Positions 36,497-47,294 of a DNA stretch of 64,000 nucleotides are shown one piece after another. The translations under genes and the position numbers were made by a program. Below the pieces are notes generated by a model. That model worked only from the letters and a program-made list of their open reading frames with translations. It searched no databases and was not told the DNA's origin. Within the stretch, counting starts at the first letter, position 1, and each line of letters starts with the position of its first letter. The DNA lies in the NCBI GenBank assembly GCA_002105175.1, contig MCGE01000004.1, positions 124,001-188,000 on the forward strand, in the 5' to 3' direction. This stretch comes from Absidia repens (taxonomy: Eukaryota; Mucoromycota; Mucoromycetes; Mucorales; Cunninghamellaceae).

Positions 36497-37522
36497 ATGA
36501 TGATACAAAAATCAATTGTTACAGTTCTACTGATATCTACCTGGTTGCAATCTCTTTCACTGGTCAGTGCGCTAGACTCTGGAGTTCCTGCTGGAAGTGA
36601 TAATGGTTTTGATGGCGTCGGTAAACTCCCCTTTCAAGGTTCTCAGAAAGCTGAAGTTCCTCAAGGCAAAACCTCCGTATCTTTTTTGAACCTCCGTCGT
36701 CGAGCTGGATTTGGGCTTCATGGACTCGTAGATGGGCAATCTTTGACTTCAAAGGATGCTGATTCAAACACTGGTAATCTCCTTGGCGACATTGCAAATC
36801 TTCGTCGTCGTGGTATGCTTGCAGGTGAATTACTCGGTGGTGACGTTAGTAGTGATGGTGCTGGCAAAGCAGGTGAATCGGGTACTTCCGTGTCTCTTAT
36901 TAGTGGACTGCGTCGGCGTGCTTCCCGCATTTCAGAACAAAATGGTCTGCTTGGATCCATTGATCAAGACGATGACAATAACGATGACGAAACCACTCGA
37001 GCCAGCGACAAGAACAAGAAATCTAGCAACGAACGTCCTGATAGCGAAAATGACAAGGAAATACAAAACACCGACGATGATAATGACAGCAACAGCGACA
37101 AGAAGAGCAAAACCAACAAGGACAATACTGATTATAAAAATGTCAACGATAGCGAAGGCACCGATGATGATACTGACAGTAGCGACAATAACAATCAGCA
37201 ATTGGAACGTCGATCGGGAGCTACTCCATCAAGATCTCCCCGCATGGAGCGTGCTCGCCGTCATCATGCCCGAAACAATGATGAAGATAGGCATATTATG
37301 GAAGATTATGAAAATTTGATGAAGGAACAACAAGAACGACAAAAACAGATCCAAGAAGAAAACAACGAACTTCTTCAAAAATATGGCGACGTTCAGCAAT
37401 ATCAGCCATTCACTGGTCAACAATATCAATCAAATCCTCAGTTTGAACAAGGTAAGAAGTCTGGTGGATCAAGAATTTCATTGTTTAGTCTCAGACGTCG
37501 CATGGCAAACGGTGGAACTTGA
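36497..37522 (+). CDS. Secreted low-complexity protein with repeated LRRR sites, candidate kexin-processed peptide precursor
   Basis: Single exon, 341 aa, not recognised as a known family. A signal peptide is clear at residues 1-25 (LLISTWLQSLSLVSA). Four hydrophobic-LRRR sites follow, with RRR at 67-69, 103-105, 139-141 and 333-335. The two segments between the first three sites are both exactly 36 residues long (70-105 and 106-141), each ending in a hydrophobic-rich stretch before LRRR. Arg clusters of this kind are cleavable by Kex2-type proteases in the Golgi, so the design suggests a multi-peptide precursor. Residues about 152-235 are an Asp/Asn/Ser/Lys-rich linker. A charged, probably coiled-coil stretch (about 263-300) precedes the tail. 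It could instead be a structural secreted protein. AATAAA is at 37734-37739. Confidence 0.75.
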   Translation: MMIQKSIVTVLLISTWLQSLSLVSALDSGVPAGSDNGFDGVGKLPFQGSQKAEVPQGKTSVSFLNLRRRAGFGLHGLVDGQSLTSKDADSNTGNLLGDIANLRRRGMLAGELLGGDVSSDGAGKAGESGTSVSLISGLRRRASRISEQNGLLGSIDQDDDNNDDETTRASDKNKKSSNERPDSENDKEIQNTDDDNDSNSDKKSKTNKDNTDYKNVNDSEGTDDDTDSSDNNNQQLERRSGATPSRSPRMERARRHHARNNDEDRHIMEDYENLMKEQQERQKQIQEENNELLQKYGDVQQYQPFTGQQYQSNPQFEQGKKSGGSRISLFSLRRRMANGGT

Positions 37523-38578
37523 AGGACCAAGATACAGTTCAATGGTGGCAGTGGTGCTTCCACAAATGGACTCCATCAATGATCAAGATTTAGTTACTCC
37601 TGCCTCCCCCTACATATTTTCCCCCTTCACAACTCTATTTTTTATAACACCTATTATACCATCTTTTACACATATTACTAGCGTTAGCTTCCTCTTCTAT
37701 TGTTTATTCTTATTTTTAATATCTTCTACATACAATAAAATACAACATGTCTTTCAAATTCATCACTGGTATTCTTATTATGTAGGTCTAGGAATCTGGA
37801 GTAAGGGGAACTATCGGAGCTGGGTTGATATCAACGAGGTTGGTGGCCATTTTTATCCACAATCTTATGTTTTTATATTTAGATTATTGCGCTCTTTACA
37901 AAAATACTACTATTGAAATAGCACGCACAACAGAATAATGATAATCCTTAGAAACCATTAATGTGCAATGAATGCCACGATAAGGAAGTACACCAATCGT
38001 GTTTCTCGTTTACACTGACTGAGAACCTCCAGGTCAAAGCAGGTGTCGGTGTTTGAATGTTTCTTCAATTTTGAACCTAGTTTCGATTTTTTTTTTTTTT
38101 TTTTTTTGTTCTTCTTTCCCTTTTACATTTCTTCAACTTCAAACCATAGAAACAAACCCTGAAGAGTATTGGTTTTTACTAGATTATGCTCTTCATAGGT
38201 TCTTTATATATATTATAGTAGTGCTCAATATTTTTACAATAACCTATTTTTTACTCTCTTTTCAACTCACACTCCCTCAGGTAAGTAATAATGACAATAT
38301 TTGAATGCCCAAGCTCATCATCTTTGTATTCTTTGACAATAAATATAGTTACTTTAGAGCAACACTCTTTGTTCCGCCATATATTGGTCAATCTTCCCTC
38401 CTGCTCCCCCCTATTACTCCATCTTTATTACTTTTACGACCCACACTCTTAACTTTATTGACGCGTCAAAGGTCATCAAGTTTATCTATTCCAGTCTCTA
38501 CTCTCTCCCTCCTTCCCTTTTTCCTTACTCCTCCCTTTTCCTTATTTCTTTTATCGCTTTTATATACTCTTTTTGATA
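37523..38578. other. Intergenic region upstream of the PUF gene
   Basis: The 3' UTR of the secreted protein comes first. Then TCGGTGTTTGAAT at 38046-38058 is followed by a T/C tract, as in other promoters here. A possible 5' UTR intron of the PUF gene runs from a GTAAGTAA donor at 38281 to a TTTAG acceptor at 38357. No other gene is seen. Confidence 0.45.
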
Positions 38579-41500
38579 ATGCATCGAAACGCCTTTATGC
38601 CTGATTTGACCAACAGAGGTGAATCTGAAATTCAGCAGCCACAAGCAAGAAACCAACCTCAGGGGCAGGTAAAATGATCAAGAAGAACAACCTTACAGGG
38701 TGGTTTGATACAGAAGCCATGGTACTAATAATCTTTATACTTTTTAGCTAGCAGCAATGATGCGTGGCCGAACTGATGATCAAGACATTGGTATGACTTT
38801 GGACTTTGAAAGAGCTACAAGTGCCCCTCCAACAAACCCATTATTATTCGTGGATAAATCTATCGTTGGTGCTGGCGAATTTCCTTCCGCTGTTGATCCA
38901 ACATGGAAAAACCAAACCGCAATTATGAATCATACTTCTCGGCAAGACTGGCCACCCTCTGGTAACAATCCCGACGACTCTTTTGGTTTGTTGGAAAAGA
39001 ATCATCAATATTCATCCTTCAGTGGAAACAACATGGGAAACAACATGGGAAGCAACATGGGTAGCAACAGCTATGGAACTGCCGATCAGTCTTCTGTCTG
39101 GAGCCAAACAATCTCATCATCGGCTTTGATGTCACCTCAATTGAACGAATCTTTGTCAGCTGGAACTAGTAATGCACTAATGGTAAGAACAACCTAATCC
39201 TGAACTCACCAATGTTTCCTTGATAATGGATTCTGACTTTTTATTGTTTTATAGCCTCCAAGGTCCAGTTCTCCTTTCACGCCATTGCAATCGCAAAAGT
39301 TACAACAACACCAACTACATGGCCGTGGCGAATTGAAGCAAGATGCTGGTTATCGCTACTATGGATCGGATTCCTCATTCAGCAATGATGATTTATCTTC
39401 TGCGGCATCATCAAATCCTAATTTTTACGCAACGAATAACTTCCTTACTCCTTCAACTCGTACTCAACAGCAACCGCAACAGTATCAACAGCGCAATCAG
39501 CAGCAAATCAAATCTCACCTTCATCCCGACCGACATCAGCAAACCCAATTTCGCTTGTCGCCTCCCCCTCGTGCTAATTCCACCCCACCAGCCAATATCC
39601 AACGTGACCGGAACAATGGAAATTATGATTATGAACGCCTTGTCCATGATACCAATTCTTTATCGCTCAATCCCCAGGTACGGCTACAAAAAACGATATT
39701 GCCACTCATAACAAGACTACATGTAAAACTTGTGATTGATTTTATTTTATTTTATAGGATGACTTCACTATCCCAATTCAAGAACAACAGCAACAGCGGT
39801 ATACGCAAATGTTGCGCCAACAGCAATTTACCTATCCAACCCCTGAAGGTATTGATGATGTGATGAATTGGAACCGACATGCAGCCCAAAACAATATTAT
39901 GTCGCCAGGTAGGTCCTCTGATATAACGATTCATCCCCCATTTTTAGTTACTTACATATGTTCCACACGTTTTTATTTAGTGCCTGGATCTTTTACTACC
40001 GACTTTGTGTGTGACTCTCCCAATACGCCTGATCATCTGTATGGGAACCAAACTGGTGGTAAACCCTCTGGCTTTGGTTGGGATGATACTAAGGATAAGC
40101 TGTTCATGGATGATCAACCTAGACCTAATCAACAACAGCAACAAACTCGCCAACAACGACCAGCTATTGGAAAATATCCTTCTACTCCATCTTTTGCGCT
40201 AGGTGATCATGGTGCTCAATGGCCAGGAAATGAAACATCGAACGAAATGTTAATGCGGAATCAAATGCCTGGAATACATCAGCAACGTTTTCATACGCCA
40301 CCATACGCCAACAACGCATCAGCAGATGATTACATGCTTCGCCAATTGCAATCTCGTCAACGGCAAATCCTCATGCAACAGGAACAGATTTTACTTTTGA
40401 GGGAACAAATGCTCAGACAACAACAGCAGCAACAACATCTGCCCACCCATCCCCATCTTCAGCAACAACAACAACAGCAGCAACAGGACCAACAAGATTT
40501 GATGATGCGGTACCCCTCCAATGGAAGTCCTTTGCCCATGCCAACTCGCGCAAGAGTTCCTCTCGCTGAATCGATTAGTACCCCTACTAGTATGTCCTCA
40601 GCAGCCTCAGTGGATGCTATTCCCATTATTCGTAGTCCTTTGTTGGAAGAATTCCGGAATAACAAAAACAAGAAATACGAACTAAAGGTAAAAGAAAATG
40701 ATGAAAAGTCAAAAATATTTGTAAAATGGCCACTGATCAGTCTCCTTTTTCCTTCTTCAGGATATCCTCCACCATGTGGTGGAATTCAGTGGTGACCAAC
40801 ACGGCTCAAGATTTATACAACAGAAATTGGAAACAGCAAACAGCGACGATAAGCAAACAGTGTTTGATGAAATTCTTCCCAACTGCTTACAATTGATGAC
40901 AGATGTGTTTGGAAATTACGTAATCCAGAAACTATTCGAACATGGAAGTCAAGCTCAAAAAACGATTCTGGCACGACAAATGGAAGGTCATGTGTTGTCT
41001 CTCTCCCTTCAAATGTATGGCTGTCGTGTGGTGCAGAAGGCTTTGGAACATGTATTGAACGATCAACAAGCAGTGCTCATTCGTGAATTGGACGGCAACG
41101 TACTCAAATGTGTCAAGGATCAAAACGGAAACCATGTTGTACAAAAGGCGATAGAACGTGTACCGGCGGATCACATCCAATTTATCATCGACACCTTCCA
41201 TGGACAAGTCTATCATCTCGCCACTCACCCTTACGGATGTCGAGTCATACAACGTATGTTCGAACATTGCCCTGATACGCAAACATGCCGATTGCTGGAC
41301 GAACTTCACCGCGGAACTAATCAACTTGTGCAAGATCAGTATGGAAACTATGTCATTCAGCATATTTTGGAACATGGTAATTTGGAAGACAAGGCCCAGA
41401 TTATCGGCAAGGTGCAAGGTCATGTTCTACAGCTCTCAAAACACAAGTTTGCTAGTAATGTGGTTGAAAAGTGTGTTGCCTTTGGTGGAAAGCAAGATCG

Positions 41501-41978
41501 ATTGGCTCTGATCGATGAAGTATTACAAACTAGAAGTGATGGTACTTATCCTCTGATGACAATGATGAAGGATCAGGCAAGTAACCCTCCCACCAGAAAA
41601 AAAGGAGAAAAGAAAAAAAAAAAAACGTAGCAAAATTGACACTATTTTTTTTTTCCAAAACTAATATAGTATGCCAATTATGTGGTACAAAAGATGTTGG
41701 ATGTTGTTGATGGACAACAGCGCGAAATCCTTGTCAGCAAGATAAAACCCTATTTGCCTGGTCTCAAAAAGTATACCTACGGAAAACATCTAATTAGTAG
41801 TAAGTTGGTTGAACTATATTCAAATGATGGAAAATGAACTAATATAAATCGTCTGACTATTTTAGCTTGCTTGGAAGTGGAAAGACAGCTATTGTTTGAA
41901 AAGGAAAATAGTGATGTTGATCAGCTTTCCGTCGCCCAGTCTCTAAAAAATACCCAGCAAGATGGCACCATTGCCTAA
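38579..41978 (+). CDS. PUF: Pumilio-family (PUF) RNA-binding protein
   Basis: Eight exons: 38579-38668, 38748-39182, 39255-39677, 39758-39908, 39981-40687, 40761-41576, 41670-41799, 41866-41978 (954 aa). The long N-terminal part is Gln/Asn/Ser/Pro-rich with poly-Gln runs. Eight PUF repeats follow, with RNA-contact motifs in order SRFIQ, NYVIQ, CRVVQ, NHVVQ, CRVIQ, NYVIQ, SNVVE, NYVVQ. At the base-reading positions this matches human PUM1, so it should bind UGUANAUA in 3' UTRs and repress or destabilise those mRNAs in the cytoplasm. The intron after exon 6 uses a GC donor (CAG|GCAAGT); only this donor keeps repeat 8 ([12 protein letters not shown]) in frame. An in-frame ATG 18 bases downstream of the chosen start (38597) is an alternative. 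AATAAA is at 42292-42297. Confidence 0.95.
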
Positions 41979-42623
41979 GCAAGAGGCACGCCTTGGATTA
42001 TTTATATATATATTAGTTAGTTATTAGTTACTCCCCCCCCCTCCCTTCAAACTCATTATCACTCTTCATTTTGTTTTATATCAAATGTTTATGCCTTATC
42101 TAGTTTACTTGTAGAATCTTCATATCCTCCTTAACTTGCCTTTTTTTTTTTTACATCACACTTCTCTTCTGTATACTTGCCTTTATAGTCTTTACTCCTC
42201 CCACACACAAACCCACATTCTTCTTTATCCCTTTTTTTATGTACTCATCCTTTTTTTATTTATTTTATTTTATCCTTATTACAACTTTTCCAATAAAATT
42301 TTGTTCAAACAAATGATCATCATGGTAGCATTATTATGATTCTAATGGTATTATTAAGAATTATGCACCTTTTATCAATAAAAGGATGCTAGATGTGCTT
42401 TTGTAAGCAATTACACGAACCTTGTTTTAACATATTTTTTTTTTAAAGGATAGGCGATTATACACATATTCTGGCGGGACGAATTGTTTTGACCAATCGC
42501 GGGATTTTGGGTGTGGCTATTTTCAATATTAAAATAGCGAAAATGCAAAGAAAAAAAATGCTACTTTTGGCTCTTTTTTTTTTTTTTTTTTTCTTTCTTC
42601 CTTCCATCTCTTTTTATTACAAC
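41979..42623. other. PUF 3' UTR and lactonase promoter/leader
   Basis: A C-rich run lies at about 42031-42040, then T-rich 3' UTR with AATAAA at 42292-42297. The lactonase leader contains TTCTGGCGGGACGAATTG near 42470 and a T run at 42578-42592. No other gene is seen. Confidence 0.5.
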
Positions 42624-43856
42624 ATGACATCAAATATGACTATCCTACCAGTTTATGTATCCGGTTATACTCAGAAGCAAGGACAAGGCATCTACTCGTA
42701 CTCGTTTGACACTAGCACTGGTCTTTTATTCAACGGGCAATTGGCAGCCAAATGTGATTCACCCTCGTATATTACCATTCATCGACAAAGCGATCAACTA
42801 TTTTCAGCAAACGAAACAAACAACTATAAAGATGACCAAGGATCTGGCTATGTGTCAGCTTTCCGCCGCGACGAGACGCAGCCTGATCGTCTCGAACTTC
42901 TCAACACACAATCATCCCATGGCGCCGATCCTTGCTACCTCACCGTCCGTGGTCAACATTGTCTAGTAAGCAACTATACCGGTGGGTCCATTGCGCTCCT
43001 TCCGATCTCATCAAAAGGCCTGCAACCTGCCAGTAGCGTGATTCGACTTGGACAAGACATGCATCTCACAGCAACGCGTGGTAATCCTGAACGCCAAGAA
43101 GCCCCGCATGCCCATGCCGTCAATTTGGATCCTATTGCCCATCGCCTGGCTATTGTGATGGATTTAGGGTGTGACCTTGCCGTGATTACCGATTATGACC
43201 CTAGCGCGAACAATGGGTTGGGACAACTTGGTATCAACGATAGCCGCCAGCATCATTTCCGGTTCCCCGACGGCACCGGTCCTCGTCATATTGTTTTTGC
43301 GCCCAACATGCGGAGCTTTGCCTACGTACTTGGTGAATTGTCCAACCAGATCTTCATGCTGGAACTCAACTCGGCCGATGGGGATCGCTTCAACTTGGTA
43401 CAACAAATCAGTGCCCTGCCGGAAAACGTCACCTCCACTACAGATATGCTCGGTGCCGAAATTGATATCACTCCCAATGGCCGCTTCCTCTATGCTACCA
43501 TTCGAGGTCATGACTCTATCTCAGTGTTTTTTATCGATGATCGCAATGGTAAATTGGTGTTTGTGGAAAATCAGTCGACTCTGGGCAAACATCCTCGCTA
43601 TTTTGTCATTGATCCAAATGGTCAGTACTTGATCGTCGCCAACCAGGTAAAAGAATCTTTTGTGGGAGGATGAGCAATCACGAGGGTAATGAATATGGAA
43701 CTAAACTGGGTTATTTTGTTGTTGGTTTGTTTTTAATAAAAAATGTAGCACTCGGATAACATTGTCACTTTCAAGATTGATCAAGATACTGGCCGATTGT
43801 CTCATGTGCAAACGATTGATCATGCTGAAGCTACATGTATCAAATTTTGGTTCTAG
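42624..43856 (+). CDS. Seven-bladed beta-propeller lactonase (6-phosphogluconolactonase / muconate-cyclase-like)
   Basis: Two exons, 42624-43646 and 43749-43856, give 376 aa. It matches the fungal/bacterial lactonase propeller family: an early VYVSGYTQ strand, AHAVNLDP, GTGPRHIVFAPN, AEIDITPNGRFLYATIRGHD, and HPRYFVIDPNGQYLIVANQ at the exon junction. Members hydrolyse sugar lactones such as 6-phosphogluconolactone or act as cis,cis-muconate cyclases; which applies here is not visible. The C-terminal blade closes with CIKFWF. The start at 42624 is the ATG nearest the first propeller strand. In-frame ATGs upstream (42543, 42561) would add a Phe-rich hydrophobic stretch encoded by a T homopolymer. 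That could be a signal peptide but may be leader sequence. AATAAA is at 43900-43905. Confidence 0.9.
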
Positions 43857-44284
43857 TTATAGTTATACTTATCAATGTAGTTTAGTTGTTTGTTTATATA
43901 ATAAACGCTCTAGCGCTCTGTTGGAGCTTTGGGAAACCTTTTATTTAGTGGTGTCAGGGGGGTTGTTAAGTGAGAGTTTTGATGGGATGGGATTAGACGC
44001 CTCCACCATTCCGCACTTTGGGGTTTGGCTCATTGGGGTCAAATCGTCGTGCTCAGCTGCTACATATTAGATTGTATTTGAGTTTTTTTTTTTTTTTTTT
44101 TTTATGTTTCATTTTTTATAAAGTTGAAATAAAGCCTTTGATATTTTTAAGAATTCGCCTCAATTTGCCTTTGTATGTGTTTGCTTTATTATTATCATTA
44201 TTATCATCCTATTATTGGTTGCTATCCTGTACAGTGCGTATAACAGGCATATTTCAAAAAATAAAGAATGATAACGTCAATATT

Positions 44285-44720
44285 CACACCCCGCTCACAT
44301 GATTGCTTTTGTGTGTGTGTCTTCCCTTTTCCTTTTTTGTTCTTTTCTCTTCTATATTTCCTTCACTTACACTGAGAACCTACTACAAGATGCATGGGGA
44401 AACCCTTTCATTTTTATTCTAGGATCTTGGGGAATGTCTTGATTAGCTTAGTATGTCCGTTTTCTTCAATAAAACATACGGTATGTTTGCTTTAATAAAA
44501 CTTGTCAGTGCTTCCATAAAACTTGTCTTTTGCTTTTAAAAATGTGTGTTTGCTTCAATGATGAGCGTTTAGACTTCATTAGAAATTTAGAGATCCCATT
44601 TAGAGATCCCATTTTTATTTTACAACGTTCCTACTTCTACACCATTCTCTTAGACTAGCGCCTCTCTCCACTACTATTAACCGCTCTTACTTACATCTTC
44701 TTTCCTTTTAATATAGTATT
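44285..44720 (+). repeat. Dispersed repeat family, copy F
   Basis: 5' block CACCCCGCTCACATGATTGC at about 44286-44305, then a T/C tract. The core GATGCATGGGGAAACCCTTT is at 44389-44408, followed by AGGATCTTGGGG and GATTAGCTTAG. AATAAA sites are at about 44468-44473 and 44493. Downstream similarity to the long copies is weaker. Confidence 0.7.
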
Positions 44721-44740
44721 GACTATCATGATTCAATACA

Positions 44741-44742
<2 letters not shown>

Positions 44743-44797
<55 letters not shown>
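44743..44797. repeat. Poly(T) homopolymer, 55 bases
   Basis: An uninterrupted T run followed by ATT trinucleotide repeats, at the downstream end of dispersed-repeat copy F. Its exact length is likely to be unreliable. Confidence 0.9.
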
Positions 44798-44799
<2 letters not shown>

Positions 44800-45039
44800 T
44801 ATTATTATTATTTATTTTATTTTATTGGTTTGGAAAACCTATAGCAGGTATTACTATTTTTAGAAGGCTCGCGATCGAGATATTCCAGATTTATTGAATT
44901 TTTAGCGGCGTGGCGGGCACTTTTGGGGTGAGTAAGTGGGATATTGGAAGAAACAAAGGTAGGGTGAGAAGGCGAAGGTGGGTAGGGGGCGATTCCAAGT
45001 GAATTTTGATGTCCAAGTAAAATGTGTATTTGAATGGTG

Positions 45040-45120
45040 GGCTATAGGGTAGAGTGGAATATTATGGCTGTAGTCTTAGTTGTCATAGTATATATCTACA
45101 GCTGAATAAAATATGCCTTA
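45040..45120 (+). repeat. Dispersed repeat family, 3' fragment
   Basis: Only the terminal section is recognisable: TAGTCTTAGTTGTCATAG, TATATCTACAGCTGAATAAA and then ATATGCC. This matches the end of the first section in copies D, E and G. The core is missing. Confidence 0.5.
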
Positions 45121-45929
45121 TTTTTTGAGGCTAGTCTCTCTCTTGCGTTTAATTGTCTTTGCGACTTGGTAAATGTGCGTTAAGAAAAAAACAAACAAAC
45201 TAGGATGCTTGAGTGTGAGAGAGAAAAAAAGGCGGGTATTAGACGAGGTAGTTCAGCCGTCGTGGTCTGCACTCCACGTAGCATATACTTTATATATAAG
45301 GGTGTATGTATAGAAAAAAAAGCATGCATGTGTTTGTTTGATTACTACTATACAGAGTATTTTATCGCCTCTGTCTTTTCGCACTATGGTGTGGGAGGTC
45401 GAACTGTCGTGCTCAGCTCTACATCGATTGAGTGCTTTTACCTTTTTGTGTGTTGAAAAATTAGAATGGGGTAGAGGTGTTCATGTTTTTAAGCAATAAA
45501 CTATTTTTATCTATATTATGTGAAATGATTTCACGCAGCTCCTACTATCATTATTAGCAAAAAAAAAAAAAAAATAAAAAAAAAAACCTATATTCCCCCT
45601 GCCTCACTTCTCAGAATACGCAGACTGGTGTCCAGTATTGATTTTTCATGTTCCTTCAGCTTGACACTTCCCTTCTGCAACCAAAAAAAATTCCATTATT
45701 TCAACTGGTATCTATTACTAAGAAATTAAAAGTAAAAAGAGCAAATACTAATACTACATCAGAGTCACTTCGTCAGTCACTTCGTCAACATGTTTGTAAT
45801 TAAAGAGATTTTTTTTTTATTGATTTGTGCCAGTTCTGGTATGGTTATATAATACAACAACTAATAAAAATAAATAAATAAGATATAGGCTACATAATGG
45901 TGTTTGTAAGTAAGGGGAAATAATCTATT

Positions 45930-46836
45930 CTAAAATACAGTCATCAAGGCAAAACAAGCATAGAATAAGCCAACAGGATAGCTTACTAGAAGTCGCTGAT
46001 CATTCATTCGAAGCGTGGCAGTGAACATTGCGGAACTTGACCAGGTGCACCAAAAAATGCTGACAAAGGACAGAACCAACCCCACAATACCGCCCAGTTT
46101 CAATACCACGCTAAAGCCGCTGAGCATTACCATAGGTAAAAGACAATAACCAAGGACACTAGCAGTGCGGGACCAATCCACACCATCTTCTGACATCAGA
46201 TTCAGCACCAAATAAATCGATACTACACCCAATACACCAACACCATAGATGTATCCAAAATGTACTTTACCTGAAAGCATCAGAAAAATACCAAACAAGA
46301 AGATGAAGAGTAATGGTCCAGCAAGATCCGCGTCGTCCATGATAGTTTCAGATACTTTTTTGAAAGGATTAAGTACGGTAAGACTCTATTGATAAAGAAG
46401 AGGCAAAAAAAGAAGAAAAAATGAGCGAGTAATCATGAAGAGGAAATGTTCTCTTGTGTCGTACCTTTGCTTGTATATGTTGTAAATTGATACCAATTTC
46501 CTCTAATAGAGGAGGTTCGTCCTCGAAACCACCTGTACCAAACGCACTCCAAAAGCCACCGCCAGATTGTCTAAAATTCAGGCCATCTTGAATTGATCCG
46601 GTAGGTCCAACATTGATACCTCCTGTAGATGATGAAGGTGGAGCTGTGTGATGAAGAGAGGATGAGAGCGCTGAATTGGTGGAACCGCCATAATACGAAG
46701 ACGTCATGTAGGTAGGATCATTGTAGTTAGACGCGTAAAATTGTAAACCATCTCCATTAGGTGCAGCTGTATTTGTATTGTCGTAATAACCAGTAGTCTT
46801 TTCGTTAAAGAGTACCGAGTGTGCCGATTGATCCAT
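45930..46836 (-). CDS. YIP1: YIP1/YIPF5-family ER-Golgi membrane protein
   Basis: Two exons on the minus strand, 46836-46465 and 46385-45930, give 275 aa. The N-terminal 124 residues are cytoplasmic, rich in Ser, Asn, Gly and Tyr, and end in EPPLLEEIGINLQHI, the hallmark just before the membrane part. Then come DLAGPLLFIFLFGIFLMLSG, GKVHFGYIYGVG and VLGYCLLPMVMLSGF, the conserved blocks of the Yip1 domain, and about five membrane helices to the C-terminus (FALMTVF). Yip1 works with Yif1 and Rab GTPases in COPII vesicle formation and ER-Golgi traffic. The ATG at 46836 starts MDQSAHS; an upstream in-frame extension is T-rich leader sequence. It is transcribed toward the repeat-rich region; a TTTATT poly(A) site lies near 45.82 kb. 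Confidence 0.95.
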
Positions 46837-47294
46837 AGTGAGAAAAGATGAATAAAAAAAAAAGGCCAAGATGGAGAGAAGAGCCCAATTGTAAAAATTA
46901 AAAAAAAATCCTTTCGGCGATTGAAAATAGAAAATTGAAGATTGTGAGACACTCACTCTCCCCCCACTCTCCCAAAAATGATGAGACAATGTGGGTAACT
47001 GTAGTATCAAAAATATCATCCTCAGTGAGAATAGGTACAAAAAAAAAAAAAAAAAAAAAGTCTTTTATTTTTCAAATGCCTAAAAAAAATATATTCTAAC
47101 GCTAACTAGTCTAAAAGTATACCAGTCAATCAACTATGGAAGCAGCCAGATTGCCATTTGCCAATACACCATTCACCACCGCTTGTCGAACCTTGTAATA
47201 CCAGCTCATAAAAATCAAGTATCCCTTCATAAAACTTTTTTATTCAATAAATACACCAAAATTAATCAAAAAAGCATTGAATCCATAATCTAAC
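46837..47294. other. YIP1 promoter and Hep59-like gene 3' UTR
   Basis: The YIP1 5' region carries the recurrent motif in minus-strand orientation (GGCATTTGAAAA, 47069-47080) next to an A/T run. The sequence from about 47.1 kb to 47.29 kb is the 3' UTR of the minus-strand gene upstream, with TTTATT at about 47240. No other gene. Confidence 0.5.
47069..47080 (-). promoter_or_regulatory. Recurrent upstream motif GGCATTTGAAAA
   Basis: It lies about 235 bp upstream of the YIP1 start codon, in gene-sense orientation, and matches the right-hand part of the sites upstream of the zinc-finger and TIPIN genes. Confidence 0.35.

Larger units (their letters stand above)
43857..45929. other. Repeat-rich intergenic region
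   Basis: Contents: lactonase 3' UTR, one member of an imperfect direct repeat (43999-44065, partner 45366-45424), dispersed-repeat copy F (about 44285-44720), a 55-base T run at 44743-44797 followed by ATT repeats, a fragment of the dispersed repeat (about 45040-45120), and the 3' UTR of the minus-strand YIP1 gene near 45.8-45.93 kb. No supported protein gene. Confidence 0.55.

Noticed and set aside
41577..41582. GT donor at 41581 as the end of PUF exon 6
   Set aside because: It shifts the frame and removes the canonical eighth PUF repeat; the GC donor four bases upstream restores it.
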